From assembly GCF_019635155.1 (NCBI RefSeq), contig NZ_JAHBZY010000003.1, positions 1 to 64,000 on the forward strand: 64,000 nucleotides of DNA, in the 5' to 3' direction. The position numbers and the translations under genes are program-made. The notes under the pieces were generated by a model. It was not told where the DNA came from, did no database searches, and saw only the letters and a list, made by a program, of their open reading frames with translations. The stretch comes from Nitrosomonas sp. GTDB taxonomy: Bacteria; Pseudomonadota; Gammaproteobacteria; Burkholderiales; Nitrosomonadaceae. Shown here piece after piece: positions 17,943 through 26,765 of the stretch. The first letter of the stretch is position 1. Each line of letters starts with the position of its first letter.

Positions 17943-18347
17943 ATGCAATCAGCGGATAGTATAGAGAAATATCGTATCGATAAATGGTTGTTTGCCGCTC
18001 GCTTCTTTAAAACACGCTCTTTGGCGGCGGAAGCCATTGATCGGGGGCGAGTGACTGTAAACGGTCTGCGGGTAAAGCCGGCCAAAGTGCTTTCAACAGG
18101 AGACATGTTGATAATTCGCATCAATAATTGTCGCTATGAGATTGAAGTATTGGATTTGACGAATAAAAGAGGTTCCGCAACAATTGCACAACAACTTTAC
18201 CGCGAAACCGAAGAAAGCCGCAAGCAGCGTGAACTGCTGACCGCTTGTCTCAAAGCCCAACCGCAGCCGTTTTCCACCAAAGGCCGTCCGACTAAGCGCG
18301 ATCGCAGGGAGATAGAGCGTTTTATCACCGGCAACGATGACTATTAA
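17943..18347 (+). CDS. hslR: Heat-shock protein 15-like S4 RNA-binding protein
   Basis: A 134-residue protein with an N-terminal S4 domain (about 10-70: RIDKWLFAARFFKTRSLAAEAI, then GRVTVNG) and a basic C-terminal tail (KGRPTKRDRREIERF). This is the layout of Hsp15, which binds free 50S ribosomal subunits carrying a stalled nascent chain and helps recycle them after heat stress. Length matches the family (133). It is the middle gene of a tight cluster, 7 bp behind the OsmC fusion and 12 bp before the aldolase gene. Confidence 0.92.
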   Translation: MQSADSIEKYRIDKWLFAARFFKTRSLAAEAIDRGRVTVNGLRVKPAKVLSTGDMLIIRINNCRYEIEVLDLTNKRGSATIAQQLYRETEESRKQRELLTACLKAQPQPFSTKGRPTKRDRREIERFITGNDDY

Positions 18348-18359
18348 GAATTTCTAATA

Positions 18360-19145
18360 ATGGCTAATGACACTTTTAATTTAGATAAAGAGCGGCTTAT
18401 CAAGCAGTCTTTTGTGGAAATGGATAAGCATTTGCAGGGGACCGATTATTCACCGGCGCAAAAATTGGCGCTTACTTGCCGAATATTATTCGACAACGGA
18501 CATGATTCCGGATTAGCCGGGCAGATCACCGCTCGCGGCGAAACGCCGGGAACCTACTTAACTCAGCGGCTAGGGTTTGGTTTTGACGAAATTTGCGCAA
18601 GCAATCTGCTACTCGTGAACGAAGATTTGGAGGTTTTGCAAGGGGACGGTATGGCGAATCCGGCCAATCGTTTTCATTCGTGGCTTTATCGTGCCAGACC
18701 CGATGTCCAATGCATTATCCACACGCATGCGGTGCATACTGCGGCGCTCAGCATGCTGGAAGCGTCTTTGGAAATCTCGCATATGGATAATTGCGTGCTA
18801 TATGACGATGTTGCTTTCTTATCCAAGTGGCCGGGTGTTCCGGTCGGTAATGAAGAGGGCGAGTTGATTTCCAAGGCTATCGGCAATAAACATGCATTAT
18901 TGCTGGCGCATCATGGGCTTCTGATCGCCAGCTCGAGCATTGAAGAAGCTTGCATACTGGCGCTTGCGTTTGAGCGGGCGGCGCGGATGCAATTACTTGC
19001 GATGTCCGCTGGTAAAATTCAGCCGATCGATCCTGATCTTGGGCGAGAAGCGCGCGATTGGATTTTGCGCGGTCAGCGGAGTGCGGTCGCTTTTGCTTAT
19101 TATGCACGGCGCACTTTACGCAAAGGCGCTGATTGTTTGGATTAG
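18360..19145 (+). CDS. Class II aldolase/adducin family protein
   Basis: A 261-residue metal-dependent aldolase-fold protein. The zinc ligands are in HTHAVH (His121, His123) and LAHHGLL (His184 or His185), as in fuculose-phosphate aldolase. It lacks any obvious sugar-phosphate specificity motif and matches the uncharacterised class II aldolase-like proteins found beside oxidative-stress genes. An aldolase, epimerase or hydrolase activity is possible. Third gene of the OsmC fusion-Hsp15-aldolase cluster, ending convergently with the isoaspartyl peptidase gene. Confidence 0.85.
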   Translation: MANDTFNLDKERLIKQSFVEMDKHLQGTDYSPAQKLALTCRILFDNGHDSGLAGQITARGETPGTYLTQRLGFGFDEICASNLLLVNEDLEVLQGDGMANPANRFHSWLYRARPDVQCIIHTHAVHTAALSMLEASLEISHMDNCVLYDDVAFLSKWPGVPVGNEEGELISKAIGNKHALLLAHHGLLIASSSIEEACILALAFERAARMQLLAMSAGKIQPIDPDLGREARDWILRGQRSAVAFAYYARRTLRKGADCLD

Positions 19146-19174
19146 TCCGGCACCGATCTCAATTGCTGAAACTG

Positions 19175-19195
19175 CAATAGAGCGTCTGTCTATTG
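19175..19195 (+). terminator. Weak terminator-like hairpin between convergent genes
   Basis: CAATAGA and TCTATTG pair around a 7-nt loop, followed by gcttt. It lies 30 bp behind the aldolase stop and 43 bp behind the peptidase stop on the other strand. The stem is short and low in GC, so its strength is doubtful. Confidence 0.3.
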
Positions 19196-19237
19196 GCTTT
19201 CCTGGAAGTATTTCGGTAAGTATGGGGAGTGCTTACT

Positions 19238-20215
19238 TTATATCTCTGATTCGTCATGGAAGATACCAGTCCATGCAATGCCATTATGACCGATGGTGCC
19301 TTGATACATGCCGCTGGTGTTAAACCGCATCGCATAATCACCTTTGACATTCAGTACAATTAAGCCGCCGTCTCCACCGATGCTTGAGATCTCTTTCAGC
19401 GTGGTGTCGGCGGCTTCGTGGATCGGTTTTTGCAGCAACATTATTTGCGCAGCTGTTTGATATGCGGCGGCGGTGCGAATAAACATTTCTCCGGTACCCG
19501 TTGCTGATACTGCAACCGAGCGATTGTCGGCATAAGTGCCAGCGCCGATGATCGATGAATCACCTACACGCCCCCGCCGCTTATTGGTCAATCCACCGGT
19601 TGATGTACCGGCGGCAAGATTGCCATGGCGGTCTAATGCAACTGCACCGACAGTTCCATGTTTTTTATCGTTGTTTGTAAATGGACGATTGGAATCGATA
19701 TCGTGATCCCGCAGCACTTGTTTCTTAGCGAGCGCTTTTTGTAATTGTTCCCAACGATAGGAGGTATGGAAATATTCAGGATCAACGATCTCCAAACCTT
19801 GCTCTGCGGCGAAAATTTCTGCACCTGGTCCAATCAGCATCGTATGCGTGCTTTTTGTCATGACCGCATGCGCAGCACGAATCGGATTGCGAACCGTTGT
19901 GACGCCGGCAACCGCGCCTGCTAAGCGCGTGGAACCCTCCATGATTGAAGCTTCTAATTCATTTTGCCCTTCACGGCTAAAAACCGACCCCTTGCCGGCG
20001 TTGAAAAGTGGCGAATCTTCCATGACCACGATGGCGGCAGTCACAGCATCGATACAGCTTCCGCCGATTTTAAGCACGTCGTAACCGGCACTTAGTGATT
20101 GTGTCAGCACCTGACGGTAAGCCGCTTCACGTTCTGCAGACAAGCGGCTTTGTTTTATCGCACCGGCACCGCCATGAATCACCAATCGAAAAGGAACATC
20201 ATGCGATGCTGTCAT
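19238..20215 (-). CDS. Isoaspartyl peptidase / L-asparaginase (plant type)
   Basis: A 325-residue Ntn-hydrolase that cleaves itself before the nucleophile Thr188 (KHGTVGAVALD) into alpha and beta subunits. The N-terminal HGGAGAI and the ENSPLFNAGKGSV-like segment (here EDSPLFNAGKGSV), together with GTSTGGLTNKR and GDSSIIGAGTYAD, are diagnostic of the IaaA/EcAIII family. It removes isoaspartyl residues from peptides and can hydrolyse asparagine, so it supports protein repair and nitrogen recovery. It has no signal peptide; location is cytoplasmic. Confidence 0.94.
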   Translation of the reverse strand: MTASHDVPFRLVIHGGAGAIKQSRLSAEREAAYRQVLTQSLSAGYDVLKIGGSCIDAVTAAIVVMEDSPLFNAGKGSVFSREGQNELEASIMEGSTRLAGAVAGVTTVRNPIRAAHAVMTKSTHTMLIGPGAEIFAAEQGLEIVDPEYFHTSYRWEQLQKALAKKQVLRDHDIDSNRPFTNNDKKHGTVGAVALDRHGNLAAGTSTGGLTNKRRGRVGDSSIIGAGTYADNRSVAVSATGTGEMFIRTAAAYQTAAQIMLLQKPIHEAADTTLKEISSIGGDGGLIVLNVKGDYAMRFNTSGMYQGTIGHNGIAWTGIFHDESEI

Positions 20216-20317
20216 GTGTAATCGAGTTTATTGGAGGGATCAAGGTCGCGAAAAACTGACAGCCAGTGACAACCGCACAATTACCATTTAATGATGGATC
20301 GTTATTGTGATTAGATT

Positions 20318-20830
20318 CTAATGATTCAGAGATTCCCGAAGCTTCTCTTCCATGGGCGGACGCAACCCCGATTTACGAGCAGCTTCAATGGCAACTTCCG
20401 GGTCCATTCCTTGACTGATTTGGTATCGCGCCCACATGGCACTCGCACGATTGCCGGATCCGCAGTGAATGAGTATGGGTTGTTGTGCCGTTTCGATTGC
20501 TTTGGTGAAAGCGGCCAGTTGTTCGCTGCTAATGCCGGCTACAGTCATAGGGATATTTATATAATTCATGCCGGCACGATCAACGAGGGATTTTTCTTCG
20601 GCGGTTCCTTCATTGGCGGTTCGCATATCGATAATGGTCTTAAAGCCGGTTGCAGCCAATGCCGACGCGCCGCCTTCGCCGATGAGGCCGGATATGGCGA
20701 TTTGATCGGAAATACGACTGTAATTTTGTACTGCGCTGACCTGATGACCAAAAGGTGTACGCCCGGAAGCTTGTGTTGTACCGGTAAAGATTAGGGCGCT
20801 TAATGTCATCAAAGTGATAAAGTATTTCAT
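20318..20830 (-). CDS. Periplasmic protein-tyrosine/dual-specificity phosphatase-like protein
   Basis: About 170 residues from the ATG at 20830. I prefer this start to the upstream one (20872) because GAGG is well placed and the protein then begins with a normal signal peptide (MKYFITLMTLSALIF, cut near QA-SG). The mature part is a beta-lactamase-hydrolase-like (DUF442 or DSP) phosphatase with the catalytic loop HCGSGNRA (Cys123, Arg128) and a general-acid-like Asp in IIDMRTANEG. It should be a secreted cysteine phosphatase or a related sulphur-handling enzyme; the substrate is unknown. It is oriented away from the ATPase remnant. Confidence 0.83.
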   Translation of the reverse strand: MKYFITLMTLSALIFTGTTQASGRTPFGHQVSAVQNYSRISDQIAISGLIGEGGASALAATGFKTIIDMRTANEGTAEEKSLVDRAGMNYINIPMTVAGISSEQLAAFTKAIETAQQPILIHCGSGNRASAMWARYQISQGMDPEVAIEAARKSGLRPPMEEKLRESLNH

Positions 20831-20879
20831 GAAAAACCTCATTGCGATATTAGGAAAGAAATCACTGTTCATCAGGATT

Positions 20880-21115
20880 GTAGCCGCACTTTTTATTCGA
20901 GTACAGATTATTCGAGTTCTAGGTCGATCAATTTTTTGATGTCTGTCGGTATATTGGTACTACTTCAAATTCTGTTTACTTATCTATCCGCTTTTCAATT
21001 AATTTTTGGTACAGTCGCGCTTGATGTCGATGCTTGGGCAAGGATTATCGCAACCGGCTTGGTGTTATTTTTTATCATTGAATTTGAGATATATTTACTG
21101 TGGTGCAGTGGTGGA
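20880..21115 (+). pseudogene. Remnant 3' end of a cation-transporting P-type ATPase gene
   Basis: In one plus-strand frame the translation reads SVGILVLLQILFTYLSAFQLIFGTV and then ALDVDAWARIIATGLVLFFIIEFE, which is the C-terminal transmembrane segment of P2-type (calcium/magnesium-like) cation ATPases. The block before it (SRTFYSS...SRSINF) recalls the NSR-type loop of these enzymes. No upstream domains (phosphorylation DKTG, ATP binding) exist; the reading runs directly into the promoter of the phosphatase gene. I judge it a relic left by deletion of most of the gene. The adjacent terminator was probably its own. Confidence 0.65.
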
Positions 21116-21126
21116 GAAGAATTGGA

Positions 21127-21168
21127 GGGGCAATCGACTCGAATTTCATCGAGTAACTGCCCCTTTTT
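21127..21168 (+). terminator. Rho-independent terminator behind the ATPase remnant
   Basis: GGGGCA pairs with TGCCCC and ACTCGA with TCGAGT, with a small internal loop and a 6-nt apical loop, followed by five T. Its direction fits the plus-strand remnant, not the minus-strand cytochrome gene, whose stop lies 20 bp beyond. Confidence 0.75.
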
Positions 21169-21188
21169 AGAGAGAGAAAATTGTGACT

Positions 21189-22628
21189 TTATAAAGCTGC
21201 AAGAAACGCGATCAAATCGTCTTTTTCACTTTCAGTCAAACCGATATTAAAGCGCGTATTGTAGAATTCCACGACTTCATTCAAGTTTGCGGCGGAACCG
21301 TCATGGAAGTAAGGTGGACGTGAAGCGACCGAGCGTAAAATGGGTCCTTTAAAACGGCCGATATCTTTCCACTTACCGGTAATCAGAGCCCGTCCGGGAT
21401 CGGTAGTCTTGATGACTTCGTTCGTTGTTTTATTTTTCAGGGTGTACAAAGGCATATCCGGTGTGCGGCGCGATTCGTCAGCGACACCGATATCCAATGG
21501 CATTGGTGTCGAATGATTTCCTGAATTAGGTGTATTGTGGCAGGTTGTGCACGTGCCTGGCAGTATCGCGATGTTCAAATCATCGTTAATGCCTTTGACA
21601 CCGCTGATCAAGATTGGCTTGGTATTAAATAGCGCCTGACCGCGTGCGATTGCGGCGCGGGCATTTTTAGTGCTGTTTGGTGATTTGTTCGGTTTAATGT
21701 CGTTCCAGCTGTTATAGAGCGACATGACAACAGGATTAAATGGTTTGCGAGTTTTATAATCGCCAACTAAAGTGTCATTAATACCAAAATAATAACGCTG
21801 TTTTGTTAATTCCTCAGGACTACCCAGCCCTTTTTCCGCGGTTAGATTCCCGGCTTTGTTGTCATTGATTTGCGCAGTAAATAAGCCGAGTTCAAATGCT
21901 ACGATGGCATGACGCTCTTCACTGGTCAGATCCTGCAATGCTTCGGCATGACCTAAGGTCGCGTGGTTTGCCTGGGTACTTAAGTCAAACGATACGGGCG
22001 AGAAGCAAGTTGCAGTGTTATAGATACAGTCACTGGAACCTGGCATTTGAGTTGTTTCGCGTCCATCCCACATGACAGCGCTGAGAAATTTCAGATTGGT
22101 GGTTGGCATTGGGCGGCGGAATAATGATAACTCCGTTTCGTTTGCATATCCATAGGGGTCATCGGCTTCGATCAATTCGAATTCGGCGTCAGCGGGAATA
22201 CCGATTCCAACTCGAATGTTACCCTTGTTTAGCAGCATACTGTAAGCCTCGCGGCGTGTTTCTACGGTAGATACATCAGCGAGCGGCGAGTTGGCGCCGT
22301 CAACCAAGCGGAACAATGGATCCAATCCTTGGGTTTTGTCGAAAAGTTTTTGCACGCCGGATGGTGTGATGGTCCATCCTTGCGTGGGGGCATGGCACGA
22401 AGCACAACTACGACCATTGGTTCCTAAGTTTTTGAAAAAAGGATTTTTTAAATCAATAAATCCTGTGGTACTGTAAGTGGCATCTTCGCCATGGTTATTT
22501 TTTGATTTAAACATATTCGGTAATCGATAATCTTCATGCTCGTGATCATCTTTTGCAAAAACTGGTGAAGATAGTAAAAAAACTAATGCAGATATTGCTT
22601 GCATGCTAACAATCATTGTGTTTCTCAT
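21189..22628 (-). CDS. Dihaem cytochrome c peroxidase-family protein
   Basis: A 479-residue periplasmic protein with signal peptide (cut near VFA-KD) and two CxxCH haem sites: Cys75-His79 and Cys360-His364. It belongs to the MauG/CcpA-like dihaem family, longer than classical CcpA (about 330-350) because of inserted segments between the haems (for example ETELSLFRRPMPTTNLKFLSAVMWDGRE). The C-terminal end (PPYFHDGSAANLNEVVEFYN) is the family's usual final motif. It may reduce hydrogen peroxide or oxidise an unknown partner. The ribosome binding site AGAAGGA is good. A strong hairpin with a U-tract stands only 23 bp upstream of the start. Confidence 0.87.
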   Translation of the reverse strand: MRNTMIVSMQAISALVFLLSSPVFAKDDHEHEDYRLPNMFKSKNNHGEDATYSTTGFIDLKNPFFKNLGTNGRSCASCHAPTQGWTITPSGVQKLFDKTQGLDPLFRLVDGANSPLADVSTVETRREAYSMLLNKGNIRVGIGIPADAEFELIEADDPYGYANETELSLFRRPMPTTNLKFLSAVMWDGRETTQMPGSSDCIYNTATCFSPVSFDLSTQANHATLGHAEALQDLTSEERHAIVAFELGLFTAQINDNKAGNLTAEKGLGSPEELTKQRYYFGINDTLVGDYKTRKPFNPVVMSLYNSWNDIKPNKSPNSTKNARAAIARGQALFNTKPILISGVKGINDDLNIAILPGTCTTCHNTPNSGNHSTPMPLDIGVADESRRTPDMPLYTLKNKTTNEVIKTTDPGRALITGKWKDIGRFKGPILRSVASRPPYFHDGSAANLNEVVEFYNTRFNIGLTESEKDDLIAFLAAL

Positions 22629-22994
22629 TTAGATTCCTTCTGTTATATATAAAAAAATGAGCTAAATTTCTTGGAAATTTAGCTCGGTGACACTTCAGTC
22701 ATTTGCGATTAATGGCGCGAAGTCTAATCAAAGTATGGACGGTGCGCTATAGTCGAAATGTACTGAAGATGCAGCTTAATGTACTAGGCAATAAACGGCA
22801 GTGAGAAAAATCACAGGGGCATCAGGATCGGAAATTAATTTTGATTTTGATCGAGATTTTGCAATGAATATGATTTGTGTCGAGTGAATTATTTTCGTGA
22901 CGCAATTGCATTGCGGGAGCGATTCCCGCTTCAATGAAGCATGAGGAAATATGGAGTATTAATGAACGGTGGCGAATAGGAGGTTGGTGAGAGG
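22629..22994. other. 366-bp intergenic gap
   Basis: No gene is seen here. It contains the hairpin at 22651-22685 in the leader of the cytochrome gene and a short GCGGGA/TCCCGC hairpin near 22913-22929, downstream of trmB, which may serve as a weak transcript end. The remainder is AT-rich and shows no recognised signal. Confidence 0.55.
22651..22685 (-). promoter_or_regulatory. Leader hairpin with U-tract, possible attenuator
   Basis: GAGCTAAATTTC and GAAATTTAGCTC form a perfect 12-bp stem with a 3-nt loop; on the minus strand it is followed by seven T. This is a classic terminator shape, but it lies 23-57 bp upstream of the cytochrome peroxidase start. It could attenuate a longer transcript, or insulate the gene, with TATATA at about 22643-22650 as the -10 of a very short leader. 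Confidence 0.55.
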
Positions 22995-23666
22995 TTATTT
23001 TTTCAGAAAAAACAGATCCCATACACCGTGTCCAACCTTTAATCCACGGTGCTCAAATTTGGTTATCGGTCGATAATCGGGACGTGGGGCGAAATCTCTG
23101 ACGCTATTGCGAAGCTGCTGCTCTCGGCTGAATACTTGCAAGATTTGCATCGCATAATTTTCCCAATCCGTAGCGGCATGGATATAGCCGCCGGGTTTTA
23201 GATGTCTGCATAAGTGTGAGATAAATGCCGATTGAATTAATCGGCGTTTATGGTGACGGGCTTTCGGCCAGGGATCCGGAAAGAAAATGTGGATGCCGTC
23301 GAAACACTCAGCAGGCAACATGTGCTGCATTACCGCAACGGCATCGTATTGGATGATACGTAAATTTGCCAGTTCGTTTTGCTGAATCAGCTTGAGTAAG
23401 CTGCCAACGCCAGGCGTATGAACTTCGATGCCGAGATAGTCGATATCCGGATGCATTTTGGCGATACTTGCAGTGGCTTCACCCATACCAAAGCCAATTT
23501 CAAGAATTCTGGGTGCTTGACGACCAAATACTTGATCCAGATTCAATAGGTTTTCGCGATACGGAATGCCGTATTGTGGATATAAGCTTTCACAAGCGCG
23601 ACGTTGTGCATCCGATAACCGGCCTTGCCGGAGTACAAAACTGCGAATTGATTGCTGCTGTTGCAT
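22995..23666 (-). CDS. trmB: tRNA (guanine-46-N7)-methyltransferase
   Basis: A SAM-dependent tRNA methyltransferase that makes m7G46 in the variable loop. Motif I is [25 protein letters not shown] is the tRNA-binding and catalytic segment conserved in TrmB; the C-terminal [21 protein letters not shown] is also typical. I take the ATG at 23666 (223 residues); a TTG 15 bp upstream is a possible alternative. It lies 35 bp behind thiG on the same strand (20 bp from the TTG), an arrangement common in betaproteobacteria, so thiS-thiG-trmB is probably one transcript. Confidence 0.93.
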   Translation of the reverse strand: MQQQQSIRSFVLRQGRLSDAQRRACESLYPQYGIPYRENLLNLDQVFGRQAPRILEIGFGMGEATASIAKMHPDIDYLGIEVHTPGVGSLLKLIQQNELANLRIIQYDAVAVMQHMLPAECFDGIHIFFPDPWPKARHHKRRLIQSAFISHLCRHLKPGGYIHAATDWENYAMQILQVFSREQQLRNSVRDFAPRPDYRPITKFEHRGLKVGHGVWDLFFLKK

Positions 23667-23700
23667 GAAGCGATTAATCAATGATTACCGGGTATTCAGC

Positions 23701-24516
23701 TTAACTATTTGCCGATTTTTTAGTTAAAGCTTCAGTGCTGGTAATGACGCCATTGACGGGTGAGCTTGGGTTGGCGCTATAGAGTTTTTTTGCCATGCGT
23801 CCGGCCAGATAAGCTTCACGCCCGGATTCGACCGCCTTGCGCATTGCCGAAGCCATTAATACCGGGTTGCTGGATGTGGCGATGGCAGTATTCATTAAAA
23901 CGCCATCGCAGCCGAGTTCCATTGCTATAGTGGCATCTGATGCCGTACCAACTCCGGCATCAACTAATACTGGAATGTTTGCATTTTCAATAATTATCTG
24001 CAGATTCCACGGATTCAAAATACCCATACCTGAACCAATAAGTGATGCTAATGGCATTACGGCGACACATCCTAATTCCTCCAATTGCTTAGCGACGATC
24101 GGATCATCGGAGGTATATACCATGACTTGAAATCCTTCCTTTATAAGGATTTTTGCAGCTTTAATAGTTTCCATCACGTTTGGGTATAACGTTTTCGGAT
24201 CACCTAGCACTTCTAACTTTACGAGACTATGGCCGTTAAGCAATTCCCGTGCAAGGCGCAGTGTTCGAACGGCGTCATCAACGGTATAACAGCCGGCGGT
24301 ATTCGGCAGTAACGTGTATTTTGACGGTGGCAATACGTCTAGTAGGTTAGGTTCATTGGCATTTTGCCCGATATTGGTGCGCCGGATTGCAATGGTTATT
24401 ATTTCCGCACCGCTGGTTTTAACCGCCATCTGTGTTTCGTTGAAATCTTTATATTTACCTGTACCAATAAGTAAGCGGGATGTATAGGTTTTTCCGGCAA
24501 TGACTAAGTTGTTCAT
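23701..24516 (-). CDS. thiG: Thiazole synthase
   Basis: A 271-residue TIM-barrel enzyme that builds the thiazole phosphate of thiamine from deoxyxylulose phosphate, dehydroglycine and the sulphur carried on ThiS-thiocarboxylate. The Schiff-base lysine is Lys100 in [11 protein letters not shown]. Other family segments are [59 protein letters not shown] and AYLAGRM. Length is normal. It follows thiS after 48 bp. No thiamine-pyrophosphate riboswitch sequence was seen before this pair. Confidence 0.97.
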   Translation of the reverse strand: MNNLVIAGKTYTSRLLIGTGKYKDFNETQMAVKTSGAEIITIAIRRTNIGQNANEPNLLDVLPPSKYTLLPNTAGCYTVDDAVRTLRLARELLNGHSLVKLEVLGDPKTLYPNVMETIKAAKILIKEGFQVMVYTSDDPIVAKQLEELGCVAVMPLASLIGSGMGILNPWNLQIIIENANIPVLVDAGVGTASDATIAMELGCDGVLMNTAIATSSNPVLMASAMRKAVESGREAYLAGRMAKKLYSANPSSPVNGVITSTEALTKKSANS

Positions 24517-24564
24517 AACGTGCTATTTTATTTTGTGTCTCAGCGTAAATTTGCAAAAACGATT

Positions 24565-24768
24565 TTAACCACCACCGACTGCGACCACGATTTCGATCTG
24601 ATCGCCGTTTACTAATATTTCCTCTGAAAATCGACTGCGTGGCACGATTTCACCGTTGCGCTCAATAGCAATGCGTTTGCCCTGTAATGAAAGGTGATCG
24701 ACTAATTGAGTGATATTGATCGGTGATTCAAATTGCTGCGGTTGTCCATTGATCGAGAGTTGTACCAT
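24565..24768 (-). CDS. thiS: Sulphur carrier protein ThiS
   Basis: A 67-residue ubiquitin-fold protein ending in VAVGGG; the C-terminal glycine is adenylated and thiocarboxylated to deliver sulphur to ThiG. Segments INGQPQQFESPINITQLVDHL, IAIERNGEIVPRS and GDQIEIV follow the ThiS pattern. It is first in the thiS-thiG-trmB transcript. ThiF/ThiI and the pyrimidine branch (ThiC) are not in this window. Confidence 0.95.
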   Translation of the reverse strand: MVQLSINGQPQQFESPINITQLVDHLSLQGKRIAIERNGEIVPRSRFSEEILVNGDQIEIVVAVGGG

Positions 24769-25390
24769 GAGTGATAAAGCTGAGAGTAAAGTTATTGGTT
24801 AGCTGAGTGATTCACATCGGACAAGCCGGATTTTATCATGTGAGGGATCGGAGATTCGAATAATTTAACTAGAAGACTGTTCAGGTGAAGAATGATTGCT
24901 TTCAATGAAATATTGTAATGAATTTTTGCGGTAATGTGCGTTTTGTCATACATTCACCCTATATTTCTTGGTAGTATCAATATGAATGATTGGTTTAATT
25001 TATGAAAGGAAGCAATTGAGCCAGTGTGGCGATGCTTCTCTTTATTCTATTGATGATAAAGTGATATTGATGGATCTTTCGTCTGAGTGATTATTGGAAA
25101 TTTGATAAAAAGATTTGAACAAAGGTATGCGAGTGAATTTTACTAAAGTTTTATACATTGACACCCGAAATAGAAGCTTGAAAAATATAAATTAACTGTG
25201 TGGTTAGGATTAAAGCCATTTTTATAATGATTAAGATTCAAATCAAAAACAGATTAATTGGATAAATACTAACGGAGCATGGTTCTTAATCGGGAGTATA
25301 TATTATATTTTTCAATTGTTCATTGATTTGCACTCGAGTAATAGTGTGATTATTTTTTATAAAAAACTGTTTGTTTAAAGGTAAAGCTAG
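24769..25390. other. 622-bp intergenic gap between divergent genes
   Basis: This is the largest gap in the window and lies between divergent genes (thiS and the double-receiver regulator). It is very AT-rich towards the regulator side. I see no gene I would defend. A 24-codon TTG frame at 25016-25090 with a ribosome-binding-site-like AAGGAAG exists but has no other support. The regulator leader may be long; no riboswitch motif, sigma-54 site or clear repeat was recognised. Confidence 0.5.
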
Positions 25391-26584
25391 ATGACCAACA
25401 AAACAGAACGAGTAGTTGCGAGAATCCCGCACAATGGTAGATTTGGTGAAACCAAGATATTAATCGTTGTTGAAAAATACATATCTGGTAAAACTTTACA
25501 AGATATGCTCGATGAATGGGAATATGACATCACAGGTATATGTACTTCAAGTCAAGAAGCTCTAGCGAGGGTGAAGAAAGATAAGCCCGATCTTATTTTG
25601 ACGGATATGGAATTGAATGATTGTGATGGCATTTACTTAGCTCAACAATTGAATTTGCAAACTGATCATTCGAATCTTTGCATTTATTTCACTGCTTATG
25701 CGTCTGATTTAATAGTTCAGCGCACTATGACTATAGCAACTGCTTTAGGTCATAATATCAATAAAGCTATAGGAAATGATTATTCTGATTTTGAGTCTTG
25801 CTTCTGCCAGTATCATGGTATTGATAAAACAAAAAGCCTGATCGCCCAATTTTCTGCGCCACAAATCCGGGTTTTGTTAGTCGATGATCAGCAGATAGTA
25901 CTCTGGGGATTGGAAAAACTCATTAATGGTGAGAAACCAAAGATGGAAGTTATCGGCGTTGCAACAAATATTGTTGACGCCAAGAAAATTGCAGTAGAAA
26001 GGCAACCTGACGTCGTTATACTCAATATTTTTCTGAACAATATTGACTGTGTGAGTCATATCCCAGAGTTTGCAAACAATGGAAATACTCGAGTTGTAAT
26101 TTTTACTGAGACGCAAGACAAAGAAGTAATTGATAGAGCGGTACTTAGTGGTGCAAGAGGAATATTACACAGAAAAGAATCGATGCAAACAATACTTCGC
26201 GCCATTGAGAAAATTCATGAAGGTGAACTATGGTTAGATCGGATTACAACGGGTCGTATTTTGTTACAAAATTCGCGAATTCGAGGAAAAGTTTCATCCG
26301 ACGCCAATAGTGAAAAAATAACTATGTTAACTCGCAAAGAATGCATGATTCTTAGAGCATTTTCTGATGGCACTGGTGGGGAGCAAAATAAGCAGATTGC
26401 AGCTAAATTGTGCATGAGTGAACATACATTACGTAATCATTTAACTTCTATTTTTAGTAAGCTCGGAATTAAGAATCGATTTAGTCTTTTTGCTTACGCA
26501 AAACAACATTACCACCAATTAGAATCAACCGTAGGAGAATCTTACAAAGGAAGTGGTAGTCTCAAGGCAGAAGCACAAAAGTAG
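25391..26584 (+). CDS. LuxR-type regulator with two receiver domains
   Basis: A 397-residue DNA-binding regulator: REC1 (about 21-145), REC2 (about 158-285) and a C-terminal LuxR HTH (about 312-372, with NKQIAAKLCMSEHTLRNHLTSIFSKLGIKNR). REC1 keeps the acceptor Asp72 (LILTDMEL) but has lost the acidic pair (VVEK at 27-29). REC2 keeps the acidic pair Asp165-Asp166, Thr239 and Lys262, but its acceptor is Asn212 (VILNIF). Neither is a complete receiver alone. No kinase gene lies beside it. It precedes the TIGR04073 gene by 181 bp on the same strand. Its target genes are unknown. Confidence 0.86.
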   Translation: MTNKTERVVARIPHNGRFGETKILIVVEKYISGKTLQDMLDEWEYDITGICTSSQEALARVKKDKPDLILTDMELNDCDGIYLAQQLNLQTDHSNLCIYFTAYASDLIVQRTMTIATALGHNINKAIGNDYSDFESCFCQYHGIDKTKSLIAQFSAPQIRVLLVDDQQIVLWGLEKLINGEKPKMEVIGVATNIVDAKKIAVERQPDVVILNIFLNNIDCVSHIPEFANNGNTRVVIFTETQDKEVIDRAVLSGARGILHRKESMQTILRAIEKIHEGELWLDRITTGRILLQNSRIRGKVSSDANSEKITMLTRKECMILRAFSDGTGGEQNKQIAAKLCMSEHTLRNHLTSIFSKLGIKNRFSLFAYAKQHYHQLESTVGESYKGSGSLKAEAQK

Positions 26585-26765
26585 CGCTTATATTTGTGTT
26601 TCTTAGATCAGAGTGGGAAATCTTCTATTTCTTTGTTTAATTCCTCTATAACAGGTTAAATTAAAATTGTCTGATCAAAAATGGCAAGGTAAACTTCCAT
26701 TGATTTCTGCTATTAAATCATTCTAAACAGAAATTAAATTATAAAACTGTATAAAGGGGGTTTTC

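Noticed and set aside
24780-24830. Possible thiamine riboswitch before thiS (ctgagag seen)
   Set aside because: The motif is on the wrong strand for thiS and none of the other conserved thi-box blocks is present.
25016-25090. 24-codon TTG frame with an AAGGAAG ribosome-binding-site-like element
   Set aside because: Short, rare start codon, no family and no conservation evidence; such frames are expected by chance in 622 bp.
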